DNA from: Candidatus Avedoeria danica
GTDB lineage: Bacteria; Chloroflexota; Anaerolineae; Epilineales; Epilineaceae
DNA length: 64,000 bases
Direction of reading: 5' to 3'
NCBI GenBank assembly: GCA_016703025.1
Contig: JADJCV010000002.1
Location: forward strand, 124,001-188,000
The notes beneath the pieces were generated by a model. The model had not been told where the DNA came from. It saw only the letters and a list, made by a program, of their open reading frames with translations, and searched no databases. The position numbers and the translations under genes were made by a program. Below, piece after piece: positions 33,167 through 41,481 of this stretch (its first letter is position 1; each line of letters begins with the position of its first letter).

Positions 33167-35295
33167 TGAACGCCGCGAGCGGTCGCCGTGCGAACGCCCT
33201 CGCCATGTGCATCGCGATGTCGTTCGCGGGCACGTCGATCACCGCCTGCGCGGCCCGGCTGCCACGCCAGCCGCTCCGATCGTCGGACCTCGCCCAGACC
33301 GACCCATCCCCGCCGCGCCCGGCCTACCTCCCGCGTCTCGATGCGGTCCCCGATCCGACGCTCACCCTGGTCGAGCAGATCGGCGGCATGACCGTGGCGA
33401 TGGCGACGAAGGGCACGTACGCGTTCGCGGGCGTCGGCGCGCGCGTGTTCGCGTGGGACACGGCGCATCCGGCCGACGACGGCGTGGCCGTATTCGGCCG
33501 CAGCCCCGTCCTGCCGCGCCTCGTGCGCGACCTCGCCGTCGACGGCGACCGGCTGTACGCGGCCGTCGGCGGCGCGGGCGTCCTCGTCCTCGACATCGCC
33601 CGACCGCTGGAAATGACGATCATCGATCGGCACAACACACCCGGCGACGCGCGAACCGTGGCCGTCGACGGCGGGCGCGTGTACGTTGCGGATCGCGCCG
33701 GCGGCGTGCGCATCCTCGATGCCGGCCGTCCAGGGCTGCCGCTGCTCGGCAGCTGGACGGCGCCCCACCGAGTGCACGATGTCGTTCCGCACGGCGACCA
33801 CGCGTTTGCCGCGGTCGACGAGACCGGCGTCGTCGCGCTGTCCGTGAAGGACCCGGCCGCGATCGTCGCCGTCGGGACGGAGGACGGCGAGGCGCGCCGC
33901 CTGCTGGCCGTCGGCGACACGCTGTGGGTGGCGGCGGACAACGGCGGCGTCGAGATCCTCGATGTCACCGACCCTGGCGCGTTGCGGTCCGTGGCCAAGC
34001 CGTACCCGGCGCATTACGGCGGCGGCGACTTCGTCGCCGGCATGGCCGCGCAAGGGGACCTGGTGTTCATATCCGGCGCCGAGCTGGCGGTGTGGGACGT
34101 CGCGGACCCGCGCGCGCCGCGCCGGCTCGACGTGGCCGCTGCGCCGCGCGACCGCCACTGCGAGGACTGCGGGGACGCGATCGCGCTCGCGGGCGACCTC
34201 GCGGTGGTCGGCACGGCCGAGGATGGCGGGCTCGAGACGTGGTCGTTTGCCGATCCGGTGCGGCCGGTGCGGGTGCGTGGCGAGCTGGGGCTCGGCACCC
34301 AGTATTGGCCGGTGCTGTTCCAGGCGCCGGGCGGCGTGCTGTTCACCGCCGTTCGCCGACTCGGCGGTCCGGTCGAGCGCACATCGATGCTGGGGCTGAA
34401 GCCGAGCCCGTTCCTCGATGCCGACGGCGAGAACTGGCAGGACGATGTCCTCGTCGAGGGCGCGTTCGCGTATAGCGTGGGCGACACGCCCGATGGTCAG
34501 CTCGTCGTCGACGACCTCACGAACACCGCTGCCCCTCGCCGGATCGGTGCCGCCGCACACGGGCTCCCGTTCTCCTCAACGGACGTGTGGCGGGGCGGAC
34601 GATGGGCAGGCCACCGCCTGGCCAAGGCGGGCGACCGCATCGTCCTGTCCGGGGGCATCTATGGCTGGGGCTGCCCGACCTTCGCCGTCGTCGACGCCGC
34701 CGATCCGAGTCGGCCGCGCTTTCTCTCCGTCCTGGGCTGGCTGTCGGACGAACCGGCGCAGGCCGAGCGCCCGGCGCCGAACGCGAACTACGTCGGCCTC
34801 GCCCTCACCGCGGACGGCGCGGTGGCGATCGGCGTGGACAACGGGTGGCATTGCGATGCGGGGGCGAGCGGTTGGGGCGGCATCGAGGCGATCGACCTCA
34901 CGGATCCGGCGAAGCCGCGGATCGCCGATCGCCTCGGCACGGAGTTCGAGCAACTGGACGTCGCCGTCCACGGCCACCACGCCTTCGTCGCCGCCGGCGA
35001 GGGCGGCCTCCGCGTGTACGACATCGCCGATCCGGACGCGCTGCGCGAAGTCGGCGCCTGGGATGACGGGGACGACGCGGCGCGGCAGATCGTGCTCGCG
35101 TGGCCGCACGTGCTGCTGGCGCTGAGCAAGCGGATCGTCGTCCTGGACATCCGGTCGCCGGGTGCGCCGAGGGTCGTTGGGACGGCGGACGTGCCGGGCG
35201 AGACGCGGGCGCTGCGCGTCGGGGCGGGGCGGGTTTGGGCGTTGACGCGGGATGCGGGGTTGGTGGGGTACAGCTTCCGCGGCGGCGGGCCGTAG
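33166..35295 (+). CDS. Probable lipoprotein with LVIVD-type propeller repeats
   Basis: 709 residues, ATG 33166 with GGAGGG 7 bases upstream. N-terminal signal with a plausible lipobox (SITAC, cysteine at about residue 25). The rest is a string of repeats of the LVIVD/choice-of-anchor propeller type: GAGVLVLDIARPLEMTIID, GGVRILDAGRPGLPLLGSW, GGVEILDVTDPGALRSV, GGLRVYDIADPDALREVGAW and RIVVLDIRSPGAPRVVGTA. No catalytic motif. Probably anchored on the outside of the membrane, function unknown. Relatives are common in Chloroflexota and Myxococcota surface proteomes. Confidence 0.8.
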   Translation: MNAASGRRANALAMCIAMSFAGTSITACAARLPRQPLRSSDLAQTDPSPPRPAYLPRLDAVPDPTLTLVEQIGGMTVAMATKGTYAFAGVGARVFAWDTAHPADDGVAVFGRSPVLPRLVRDLAVDGDRLYAAVGGAGVLVLDIARPLEMTIIDRHNTPGDARTVAVDGGRVYVADRAGGVRILDAGRPGLPLLGSWTAPHRVHDVVPHGDHAFAAVDETGVVALSVKDPAAIVAVGTEDGEARRLLAVGDTLWVAADNGGVEILDVTDPGALRSVAKPYPAHYGGGDFVAGMAAQGDLVFISGAELAVWDVADPRAPRRLDVAAAPRDRHCEDCGDAIALAGDLAVVGTAEDGGLETWSFADPVRPVRVRGELGLGTQYWPVLFQAPGGVLFTAVRRLGGPVERTSMLGLKPSPFLDADGENWQDDVLVEGAFAYSVGDTPDGQLVVDDLTNTAAPRRIGAAAHGLPFSSTDVWRGGRWAGHRLAKAGDRIVLSGGIYGWGCPTFAVVDAADPSRPRFLSVLGWLSDEPAQAERPAPNANYVGLALTADGAVAIGVDNGWHCDAGASGWGGIEAIDLTDPAKPRIADRLGTEFEQLDVAVHGHHAFVAAGEGGLRVYDIADPDALREVGAWDDGDDAARQIVLAWPHVLLALSKRIVVLDIRSPGAPRVVGTADVPGETRALRVGAGRVWALTRDAGLVGYSFRGGGP

Positions 35296-35358
35296 CGACG
35301 TGCGCCCGCCAACCGAGCGATCGATCTGGATCCGGCCCCTATGCTATCTTCACCGCCG

Positions 35359-35469
35359 ATGATCGCTCCTGCCACGCTGTCGCCGACCCGACTCGCCGCG
35401 CTCGAACAAGTGCGGGCCATCGTCTTGCGCGCCCTTCCTGACGACTGTGGCGACACTGGTGCTGTCTGA
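35359..35469 (+). CDS. Short ORF, 36 aa, perhaps the start of a truncated nucleotidyltransferase
   Basis: ATG 35359 lies 8 bases after a -10-like TATCTT. The product MIAPATLSPTRLAALEQVRA-IVLRALPD resembles the opening helix of small MNT-type nucleotidyltransferases (antitoxin-like), which normally continue into VxLFGSRARG. Here it ends at a TGA at 35467 just before a family B repeat. Truncation is an inference from a short match, so confidence is low. Confidence 0.25.
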   Translation: MIAPATLSPTRLAALEQVRAIVLRALPDDCGDTGAV

Positions 35470-35483
35470 TGCCGACCGCGTAG

Positions 35484-35532
35484 CATCCTCCCCCTCCCCC
35501 AGACTTGGGGGAGGGGGTCGGGGGGTGAGGGC
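35484..35532. repeat. Family B repeat at the start of the uracil-DNA glycosylase gene
   Basis: CTCCCCCAGACTTGGGGGAG flanked by CATCCTCCC on the left and GGTCGGGGGGTGAGGGCTA on the right, bounded by TAGC/GCTA. It supplies the GTG start and G-rich leader of the downstream gene. Confidence 0.65.
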
Positions 35533-36211
35533 TACCCTAACCACCCTCGAATCCGAGATCACCGCCTGCCGCCTCTGCCCCCGCCTCGTCGCCTGGCGCG
35601 AGCACGTCGCCGTCACCAAGCGCGCCGCGTACGCGGACCAGACGTACTGGGGCCGCCCCGTCCCCGGCTTCGGCGACCCCGACGCCTGGCTGCTCATCGT
35701 CGGCCTCGCGCCCGGCGCCCACGGCTCGAACCGCACCGGCCGCATGTTCACCGGCGACGGCTCGGGCCAGTGGCTCTACCGCTCCCTTCACCGCGCCGGA
35801 TTCGCCTCGCAACCGAACGCCGCGTCGCGCGACGACGGCCTGACGCTCACCGGCGCCTGGATCACGGCCGCCGTCCGGTGCGCCCCGCCCGCCAACAAGC
35901 CGACGCCGGACGAGTGGGCCGCGTGCCGGCCGTTCCTCTGCCGCGAGATCCCGCTCCTGCCGAACGTCCGCGTCGCCGTCGCGCTCGGCGGCTTCGCGTG
36001 GCAGAAGGTGCTCGATGTCGGCCGCGACGTCGGCCCCGGCCTCGGCTGGACCGTCCCGCGTCCCGCGCCCGCTTTCGGCCACGGCGTGGAGCACGACCTC
36101 GGCGCGGTGCGGTTGATCGGCTGCTACCACCCCAGCCAGCAGAACACGTTCACGGGGCGGTTGACGGAGGGGATGTTGGACGACGTGTGGGAAATGGCGA
36201 AGCGCCTGTAG
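35525..36211 (+). CDS. Family 5 (UdgB-type) uracil-DNA glycosylase
   Basis: 228 residues from GTG 35525, which lies at the edge of a family B repeat (a longer frame from 35447 would translate the repeat as SPRLGGGGRG and is not favoured). Iron-sulfur ligands: ACRLCPRL, VRCAPPANKPTPDEW and ACRPFLC. Active-site motifs: GLAPGAHGSNRTGRMFTGD and HPSQQNTFTGR. These define the UDGb family, common in thermophiles, actinobacteria and Chloroflexota, which removes uracil and other deaminated bases and lacks the catalytic polar residue of family 1. The stop codon lies in a palindrome shared with the convergent MFS gene. Confidence 0.9.
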   Translation: MRATLTTLESEITACRLCPRLVAWREHVAVTKRAAYADQTYWGRPVPGFGDPDAWLLIVGLAPGAHGSNRTGRMFTGDGSGQWLYRSLHRAGFASQPNAASRDDGLTLTGAWITAAVRCAPPANKPTPDEWAACRPFLCREIPLLPNVRVAVALGGFAWQKVLDVGRDVGPGLGWTVPRPAPAFGHGVEHDLGAVRLIGCYHPSQQNTFTGRLTEGMLDDVWEMAKRL

Positions 36212-36227
36212 TGGGTGCCCCTACAGG
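36205..36227. terminator. Convergent hairpin, family A-like, containing a stop codon
   Basis: CCTGTAG (36205-36211) pairs with CTACAGG (36221-36227), extended inside by GGG/CCC. The TAG of the glycosylase is in the left arm, and the leftward MFS gene ends at 36221 in the right arm. Same design as 58333-58354. Confidence 0.5.
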
Positions 36228-37543
36228 CGGTCCGCGATCTCCTCCGGTTCCCGCTCGTATCGCCGCAGCTGCGGCGTGAGCCAGGCCACGCCGCCGGTGG
36301 CGACGAGGCAGGCGATCCCGCCGCTGATCACGGATGCTGCGGCGCCCCAGATGCTGGCCACGATGCCGGCCTCGAGTTCGCCAAGCTGCGGGCCGCCCAT
36401 GAAGAAGATCATGTTCACGCTCGTCATCCGGCCGCGGAGCCGGTCCGGTGTGGACATCTGGCGGATGACGTTGCGGATGACGGTCGAGACCATGTCCGAC
36501 GCGCCGTAGACGACGAGGCAGCCGAACGTCAGCCAGAAGCTGCGCGAGAAGCCGAAGGCCACCGTCGCGGCGCCGTAGACGAAGACCGAGGCGAGCATCA
36601 CCCAGCCGCGGTAGCGGATTCGGCGGATCATCGGCACCATGACGATCGCCGCCACGAACGCTCCGGCCGCCGGCGCCGCCTGGAGCACGCCGTAGCCCGT
36701 GGCGCCGACGCCGAGCACGTTCTCGGCGAAGATCGGCAGGAGTGCCGTGGCCGAGGCGAAGAACGTCGCGAAGAAGTCCATCAGCATCGAGCCGCGGATG
36801 AGGGGCGCCCGGAAGACGAACTGGAGGCCCTCCCACGCCGCGTGCAGGCTGATCGCGCCGCCCTGTGCGCCGGCGCCGGCCGGGATGTCGCGCATGAGCA
36901 GGACGGCGGCGATGACGGCGCCGAACGACAGGGCGTTGATCGCGTACACCCAGCCCAGGCCGAGCGTGGCGATGATCAGGCCGCCAAGCGCCGGCCCGGC
37001 GACGGCCGAGAGTTGGAACATCGTCGTGTTCAGGCTGACGGCCGAGGCCATGTGTTCGGGGGGGACGAGGCTGGGCACCAGCGCGCTGCGCGCCGGGTTG
37101 TCGAACGCGGCGGCGGCGGCGCCGATGGCGGTCAGGACGTAGATCGGCCAGATGACGGACAGGCCGTTGAACGTGAGGATGGCCAGCACGATGGCCGCCG
37201 TGCCCATCGACGCCTGGGTGATGATGAGCATCTTGCGCCGGTCGATCGCGTCCGCGACGACGCCGCCGACGAGCGAGAAGACGATGATCGGTCCGATCCG
37301 CACGAGGCCGACGAGGCCGAGGGCGACGGCGGCGGCGTCCAGTTGGTCGGCCCCCGGGTAGAAGCGCTTGACGTGCCACAGCACCGCCGCACTCTGCATC
37401 AGGTTGCCGGCGATCGAGACGAGCTGGCCGACCCACAGCAGCCGGTAGTTGCGATAGCGCAGCGCGACGAGCGATGCCGGCAGCCTGCGCCCGGAGCGTT
37501 GGCGCGGTTCGGACGGCCGGCGACGCGCCTTCGGATCGCTCAC
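36221..37543 (-). CDS. Major facilitator superfamily exporter (EntS/MFS_3 type)
   Basis: 440 residues from GTG 37543, with 11-12 membrane segments. Starts after a basic cytoplasmic tail with LVALRYRNYRLLWVGQLVSI, followed by GGVVADAIDRRKMLIITQ (loop 2-3 motif DRR) and DNPARSALVPSLVPPEHMASAVSLN, hallmarks of the MFS_3 group that includes the enterobactin exporter EntS. Second-half counterpart: MSTPDRLRGRMTSVN. Substrate cannot be read from sequence; export of a small hydrophobic or siderophore-like compound is the family norm. It stands alone, convergent with the uracil-DNA glycosylase. Confidence 0.83.
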   Translation of the reverse strand: MSDPKARRRPSEPRQRSGRRLPASLVALRYRNYRLLWVGQLVSIAGNLMQSAAVLWHVKRFYPGADQLDAAAVALGLVGLVRIGPIIVFSLVGGVVADAIDRRKMLIITQASMGTAAIVLAILTFNGLSVIWPIYVLTAIGAAAAAFDNPARSALVPSLVPPEHMASAVSLNTTMFQLSAVAGPALGGLIIATLGLGWVYAINALSFGAVIAAVLLMRDIPAGAGAQGGAISLHAAWEGLQFVFRAPLIRGSMLMDFFATFFASATALLPIFAENVLGVGATGYGVLQAAPAAGAFVAAIVMVPMIRRIRYRGWVMLASVFVYGAATVAFGFSRSFWLTFGCLVVYGASDMVSTVIRNVIRQMSTPDRLRGRMTSVNMIFFMGGPQLGELEAGIVASIWGAAASVISGGIACLVATGGVAWLTPQLRRYEREPEEIADRL

Positions 37544-37672
37544 GCGCGGCTCCGGTGGTGCGATCGTGCGGCGCGTCGAAGCGCCGCACTGGCCAGTCGG
37601 CCAGCCCTGTGACCGGCCATCTGCACGATTGACAGGCCACGCAACCGCGTTAGCATGAGGTCGGCAAGCTTA

Positions 37673-37745
37673 GTACACCGCCACTGGACACGCTCGGGGT
37701 TGCCACCAGAGTGCGGAACCCGGAGATTCTGCAGTGGTGGTGTAC
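37673..37745. other. Long imperfect stem-loop of 73 bases
   Basis: GTACACCGCCACTG (37673-37686) pairs with CAGTGGTGGTGTAC (37732-37745), 14 pairs with one G-U in RNA form. Inside, CTCGGGGTT pairs with AACCCGGAG with one mismatch. It lies in the divergent gap between the MFS gene and the DUF2892 gene. It could be a structured leader, a small RNA or a tiny mobile element. Confidence 0.4.
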
Positions 37746-37810
37746 GAGCCTAGCCATTCCCATGTCGTTTCGTCTGTAGAGCGAACGGCCGCCGAGAAAG
37801 GTCCGAGTCG

Positions 37811-38017
37811 ATGTCGAAGTTCCTGGAACTCAACATGGCCACGTGGGACCGCGCATTGCGCGTGGTCATTGGCGTTGCGCTGATCGCCCTGGTGTTCGTC
37901 GGCCCAAAGACCCCGTGGGGCTGGGTGGGCGTGGTACCGCTGCTCACGGGGTTGGCGGGCAGGTGCCCGGTCTACACGCTGTTCGGCATTCGGACCTGTC
38001 CTGCCGACAACACGTAG
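37811..38017 (+). CDS. DUF2892 inner-membrane protein
   Basis: 68 residues, ATG 37811. It opens with an NMATWDRALRVVIGVALIAL segment, then a second membrane segment (GWVGVVPLLTGLAGRCPVY) and the conserved ending GRCPVYTLFGIRTC with two cysteines. This is the DUF2892 family, which also forms the membrane part of YgaP-type rhodaneses. Function is unknown, with a persulfide or thiol role suggested by those fusions. The rhodanese of this window is 17 kb away. Confidence 0.8.
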   Translation: MSKFLELNMATWDRALRVVIGVALIALVFVGPKTPWGWVGVVPLLTGLAGRCPVYTLFGIRTCPADNT

Positions 38018-38049
38018 GGAATCGCCGGTTCGGCAGGCAAGCCGGGCGA

Positions 38050-39153
38050 TCAGAGCGTGATCCACTGATAGTCCCCTTCGCACGGCGGCCCGTCCGTGAT
38101 CCACATCGCCCGCGCGTCGAGGTCCATGATCACCGACGTCACGGTGCGGTAGTCGCCGGACGGGTCGTCGGGGTCGGGGTGGCGGCAGACCGAGTAGGGG
38201 TAGCCGGTGTGGTCGCGCAGCATCGACTGCAGGTCGTCCACCGTGATATTGGCGCGGTCGGCCAGGCTCGAGCGCAGGCAGTCCAAGCGGTTGAGCGACG
38301 CGAACCGCTGGACGTTCGGCGTTTCGGCGATGCCGGCACTCTCGGGGTCGAAGAAGTGGTTCGTGTGGACGATCCGCCCGCCGGCGTCCGGGGCGATCCG
38401 GCACGTCGTCATGGGCGACGCCTCGAGGTCGACGGCGCTGCCCCCCTCCGCCCCAAGGCCGGCTTGGGCGAGGACGAAGTTGCCGCTGCACGCCCGCGGT
38501 CCGTTCGTCACGCGCGCCACGGCGCCGTCGAGGGTGCGCTCGCCGAGGATCTGCCAGCACCGGACGTGGAACGGTGCCGCCGGCCGCGACCAGTCGTCGT
38601 CCTGGCTGGTCAGCCCATTGATCGCCAGACCGAGCCCGTGGCTGTTCAGGCCGATCTTGCCGCCGAACACCCCGGCTTCGGTGAACGCCGCCCGGGCGAA
38701 CCCGTCCGGCTGGCGCTCGACGACGACCGCACCCTTGACGTCCGGGATCCAGTCCCAGTTCTGGCCGAGGAGCGTGTGGCCGTCGGCCGTCGCCGGGGGC
38801 GTGAGCGCGAACGACGTGCAGCCGTCGACGGCCGACTCGGCGTGGAGCGCCAAGAGCGTGAACTGGGCGTACATCAGCTCGTAGCGCGCGTTCAGCGCGG
38901 CGATCGCCAGCACGTCGTGACCGGCGCCCTCGGCGATGCCGCGCACGCCCGCGGCGTACTCGGGCGACGCGGCGGTGAGGCGCTCCCAGAGCGTTGCCGC
39001 GCGCTCCAGGACCCGCTGGCGCGACATCCGGCCCTCGACGTTGAAGCGGCGGAAGTAGACGGCGACGTTGTGGTCGATCTCGGCGCGCAGGGCGCGGCCG
39101 TGGAGCAGGCCCTGCGCGTGCGTGTCGCCGGAGACGGATACGATCGGCAGCAT
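38050..39153 (-). CDS. C45-type acyltransferase/peptidase (acyl-CoA:6-APA acyltransferase-like)
   Basis: 367 residues from ATG 39153 (GAGGT 5 bases upstream); the frame is open further upstream to 39252 but that part is not family-like. Ntn-hydrolase of the C45 family: VSGDTHAQGLLHGRALRAEI near the start, then DGCTSFAL, where Cys becomes the new N-terminal nucleophile after self-cleavage, LLGQNWDW, and GKIGLNSHGLGLAINGL. The C-terminal CRHPDPDDPSGDYRTVTSVI also fits. Members cleave or form amide bonds on small acyl substrates. The substrate here is unknown. Confidence 0.82.
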   Translation of the reverse strand: MLPIVSVSGDTHAQGLLHGRALRAEIDHNVAVYFRRFNVEGRMSRQRVLERAATLWERLTAASPEYAAGVRGIAEGAGHDVLAIAALNARYELMYAQFTLLALHAESAVDGCTSFALTPPATADGHTLLGQNWDWIPDVKGAVVVERQPDGFARAAFTEAGVFGGKIGLNSHGLGLAINGLTSQDDDWSRPAAPFHVRCWQILGERTLDGAVARVTNGPRACSGNFVLAQAGLGAEGGSAVDLEASPMTTCRIAPDAGGRIVHTNHFFDPESAGIAETPNVQRFASLNRLDCLRSSLADRANITVDDLQSMLRDHTGYPYSVCRHPDPDDPSGDYRTVTSVIMDLDARAMWITDGPPCEGDYQWITL

Positions 39154-39398
39154 GAGAACCTCGTGGACCCGCCGTTGCGCCGCCGTGCGTTGGGCGCCGC
39201 GGGCTGTGGCGGGCTGGGGCGCGTCCGATCGGACGGCGGGGGTGGGGCGCATTCGGTGCGCGGATGGGGGATCGAGGACGGATGAAGTCGGAGCGGATAA
39301 GGATGCGGGCAGGCGGGCGGCGGGGCAAGGTTCGTCGACTCCGGCCGCGCGGCATCACCCGAGCGCCTGCCGCCTGTCCGACCGACACCGCACCGCGC

Positions 39399-40376
39399 AT
39401 GCTAGAATCCGCCCGCCCCAAGGAGAACGCCACGGCCTCGCTGCTCCTCACCGGCCCAGCCGGCTTCATCGCCTCCCACCTCGCCGAACGCCTGTTGGCG
39501 GACGGCCACACGGTGCTGGGCGTCGACTGCTTCACGGACTACTACCCGCGCGCCGTCAAAGAACGGAACCTGGCCGGTGCGCTCGCCCATCCTGCCTTCA
39601 CGTTCGTCGAAGGGGACCTGCGGACGATGGACGTCCGGCCGCTCGTCGAGCAGGTGGAGTGCGTCGTCCACCTGGCGGCGATGGGTGGGCTCCTCCAATC
39701 CTGGACGGCGTTCGAGGCCTATCAGGGGTGCAACATCCTGGCGACGCAGCGGCTCCTCGAGGCGATGCGGCAGGTGGGCGGCGGGCGGCGAATCGTCCAC
39801 GTCAGCACGTCGTCGGTGTACGGCCGCGAATCGTCCGGTGGTGAGGCCCGCATGCCGGCACCGGATTCGCCGTACGGCGTCACGAAGCTGGCCGCCGAGC
39901 ACCTCGTGCAGGCCTACCACCGCAACTTCGACGTGCCGATGACGATCCTGCGCTACTTCAGCATCTACGGGCCGCGCCAGCGGCCGGATATGGGCTACTA
40001 CATCTTCATCGACCGCGTGCTGCGCGGAGAGGAGATCACGGTCTTCGGCGACGGTCAACAGACGCGCGGCAACACGTTCGTCGGCGACTGCGTCGACGCC
40101 ACCGTCAAGGCCGTCGAGCACGGCCCGACGGGCGACGTGTTCAACATCGGCGGCGGTGAGACGATCTCGGCGATCGGTGCGATCGAACTCATCGAGTCGC
40201 TGACCGGCCGCCGTGCCAGCATCGTCCACGCCCCGGCGCGCCCCGGCGAGCAGAGCCACGCGCTGGCGGACACGTCCAAGGCGCGCGCCACCTTCGGCTG
40301 GGCGCCGCACGTCGGGATCCGCGATGGGATGGCGGCCCAGGTGGCGTGGCAGATACAATACGCCGGCAACCCATAG
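39399..40376 (+). CDS. NAD-dependent sugar epimerase/dehydratase
   Basis: 325 residues if ATG 39399 is used. Extended SDR fold: LLLTGPAGFIASHLAERLL (GxxGxxG), VVHLAAMGG, HVSTSSVYG and catalytic SPYGVTKLAAEHLV (YxxxK), followed by LRYFSIYGPRQRPDMGYYIF. Closest in style to UDP-glucuronate or UDP-glucose 4-epimerases. The start is odd: ATG 39399 overlaps a good -10 (TAGAAT at 39403), and a strong AAGGAG at 39420 is followed by ACG rather than ATG. Translation may really begin at that ACG or nearby. It heads the second glycan cluster. Confidence 0.82.
   Translation: MLESARPKENATASLLLTGPAGFIASHLAERLLADGHTVLGVDCFTDYYPRAVKERNLAGALAHPAFTFVEGDLRTMDVRPLVEQVECVVHLAAMGGLLQSWTAFEAYQGCNILATQRLLEAMRQVGGGRRIVHVSTSSVYGRESSGGEARMPAPDSPYGVTKLAAEHLVQAYHRNFDVPMTILRYFSIYGPRQRPDMGYYIFIDRVLRGEEITVFGDGQQTRGNTFVGDCVDATVKAVEHGPTGDVFNIGGGETISAIGAIELIESLTGRRASIVHAPARPGEQSHALADTSKARATFGWAPHVGIRDGMAAQVAWQIQYAGNP
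39403..39425 (+). promoter_or_regulatory. -10 element and ribosome binding site conflicting with the annotated start
   Basis: TGCTAGAAT (extended -10, TAGAAT 39403-39408) and AAGGAG (39420-39425) lie inside the frame of the epimerase if ATG 39399 is the start. The arrangement fits a start at about 39432, where the codon is ACG. Confidence 0.4.
40354..40359 (+). promoter_or_regulatory. Putative -10 element for the GT2 gene
   Basis: TACAAT within the last codons of the epimerase gene, 54 bases upstream of the next ATG at 40413. It would allow separate transcription of the glycosyltransferase. Confidence 0.35.
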
Positions 40377-40412
40377 CAAGACCCCATAACAAGACCCGAG
40401 GACACCCGCTCG

Positions 40413-41456
40413 ATGACCGTGACCCACACCCGTGAGGCCTCCGTCCGGCTGACCGCCGACGGTGTGCGGCCAGCGCTCTCGATCGTCATCCCGCTCTTCA
40501 ACGAGGTCGAGACGATCCCGATGCTGGCCGAGCGGCTGGCCACGGCGCTCGACCGCCTCGGCCGCAGCTGGGAGGTCATCGTCGTCGACGACGGCTCGAC
40601 GGACGGCTCGTTCGAGGCGCTTGCGCGCGTGCACGCGGCCGACCCACGGTTCACCGTCATCCAGTTCCGCCGCAACTTCGGCCAGACGCCGGCGTTCATG
40701 GCCGGCTTCGACGCCGCGCGCGGCGGGATCGTCGTCACGATGGACGCCGACCTCCAGAATGATCCGGACGACATCGGCGCCGTCGTGGTCGAGATGGAGC
40801 GCGGCGGCTACGACATCGTCAGCGGCTGGCGCCAGGACCGCAAGGAGCCGCTCTTGCGGCGGCGGATCCCGAGCCTGTTCGGCAACTGGGTCATGGGCGT
40901 CCTCACCGGCGTCCGGCTGAAGGACACCGGGTGCTCGCTCAAGGCCTACCGCTCCGAGGTCGTCAAGAACATCAAGCTGTACGGCAACCTGCACCGCTTC
41001 GTCCCGGCCGCCGCCAGCTGGTACGGTGTCACGATCGGCCAAGTGCCGGTGCGGGACAACCCGCGCGCGCACGGGACCTCAAAGTACGGCCTTGGGATCA
41101 AGCGCGCGCCGCGGGTCCTGTTGGATCTGCTGACGCTCTACTTCTTGCGCAACTTCGGCACGCGGCCCATCCACATCTTCGGCGGCATCGGCATCGTCTC
41201 CGGCTTGCTCGGCGTGCTCGTCGGCCTCTATCTGACGGTCGTCAAGCTCGTGTACGATCAGAACATCGGCGATCGGCCGCTGCTGTTGCTCGCCGTCCTG
41301 CTCGTCATCCTCGGCGTGAACTTCCTGTCGATGGGATTCTTGGGTGAGCTCGTCGTCCGCTCGTACCACGAGGCCCAGGACAAGCCGATCTACACCGTCC
41401 GCCGTGTCCTCGACGCGGCGGGCGATCCGACACCCGCCGCACCGTTGCGCGGCTGA
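40413..41456 (+). CDS. Polyprenyl-phosphate glycosyltransferase (DPM1/GtrB-like GT2)
   Basis: 347 residues, ATG 40413. GT-A core: LSIVIPLFNEVETIPML, VIVVDDGSTDGS, DADLQNDPDDI (DxD) and SGWRQDRKEP, followed by GCSLKAYRSEVVKNIKLYG and HGTSKYGLGIKRAPRVLLD. Two membrane segments at the C-terminus (about 245-270 and 285-310) give the GtrB/DPMS type that charges polyprenyl phosphate with a single sugar (glucose or mannose) on the cytoplasmic face. This is the donor that GT39 enzymes need, and one such enzyme is encoded two genes downstream. Confidence 0.87.
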   Translation: MTVTHTREASVRLTADGVRPALSIVIPLFNEVETIPMLAERLATALDRLGRSWEVIVVDDGSTDGSFEALARVHAADPRFTVIQFRRNFGQTPAFMAGFDAARGGIVVTMDADLQNDPDDIGAVVVEMERGGYDIVSGWRQDRKEPLLRRRIPSLFGNWVMGVLTGVRLKDTGCSLKAYRSEVVKNIKLYGNLHRFVPAAASWYGVTIGQVPVRDNPRAHGTSKYGLGIKRAPRVLLDLLTLYFLRNFGTRPIHIFGGIGIVSGLLGVLVGLYLTVVKLVYDQNIGDRPLLLLAVLLVILGVNFLSMGFLGELVVRSYHEAQDKPIYTVRRVLDAAGDPTPAAPLRG

Positions 41457-41481
41457 CCCTCGAACCCACGGGAGTGACCGA

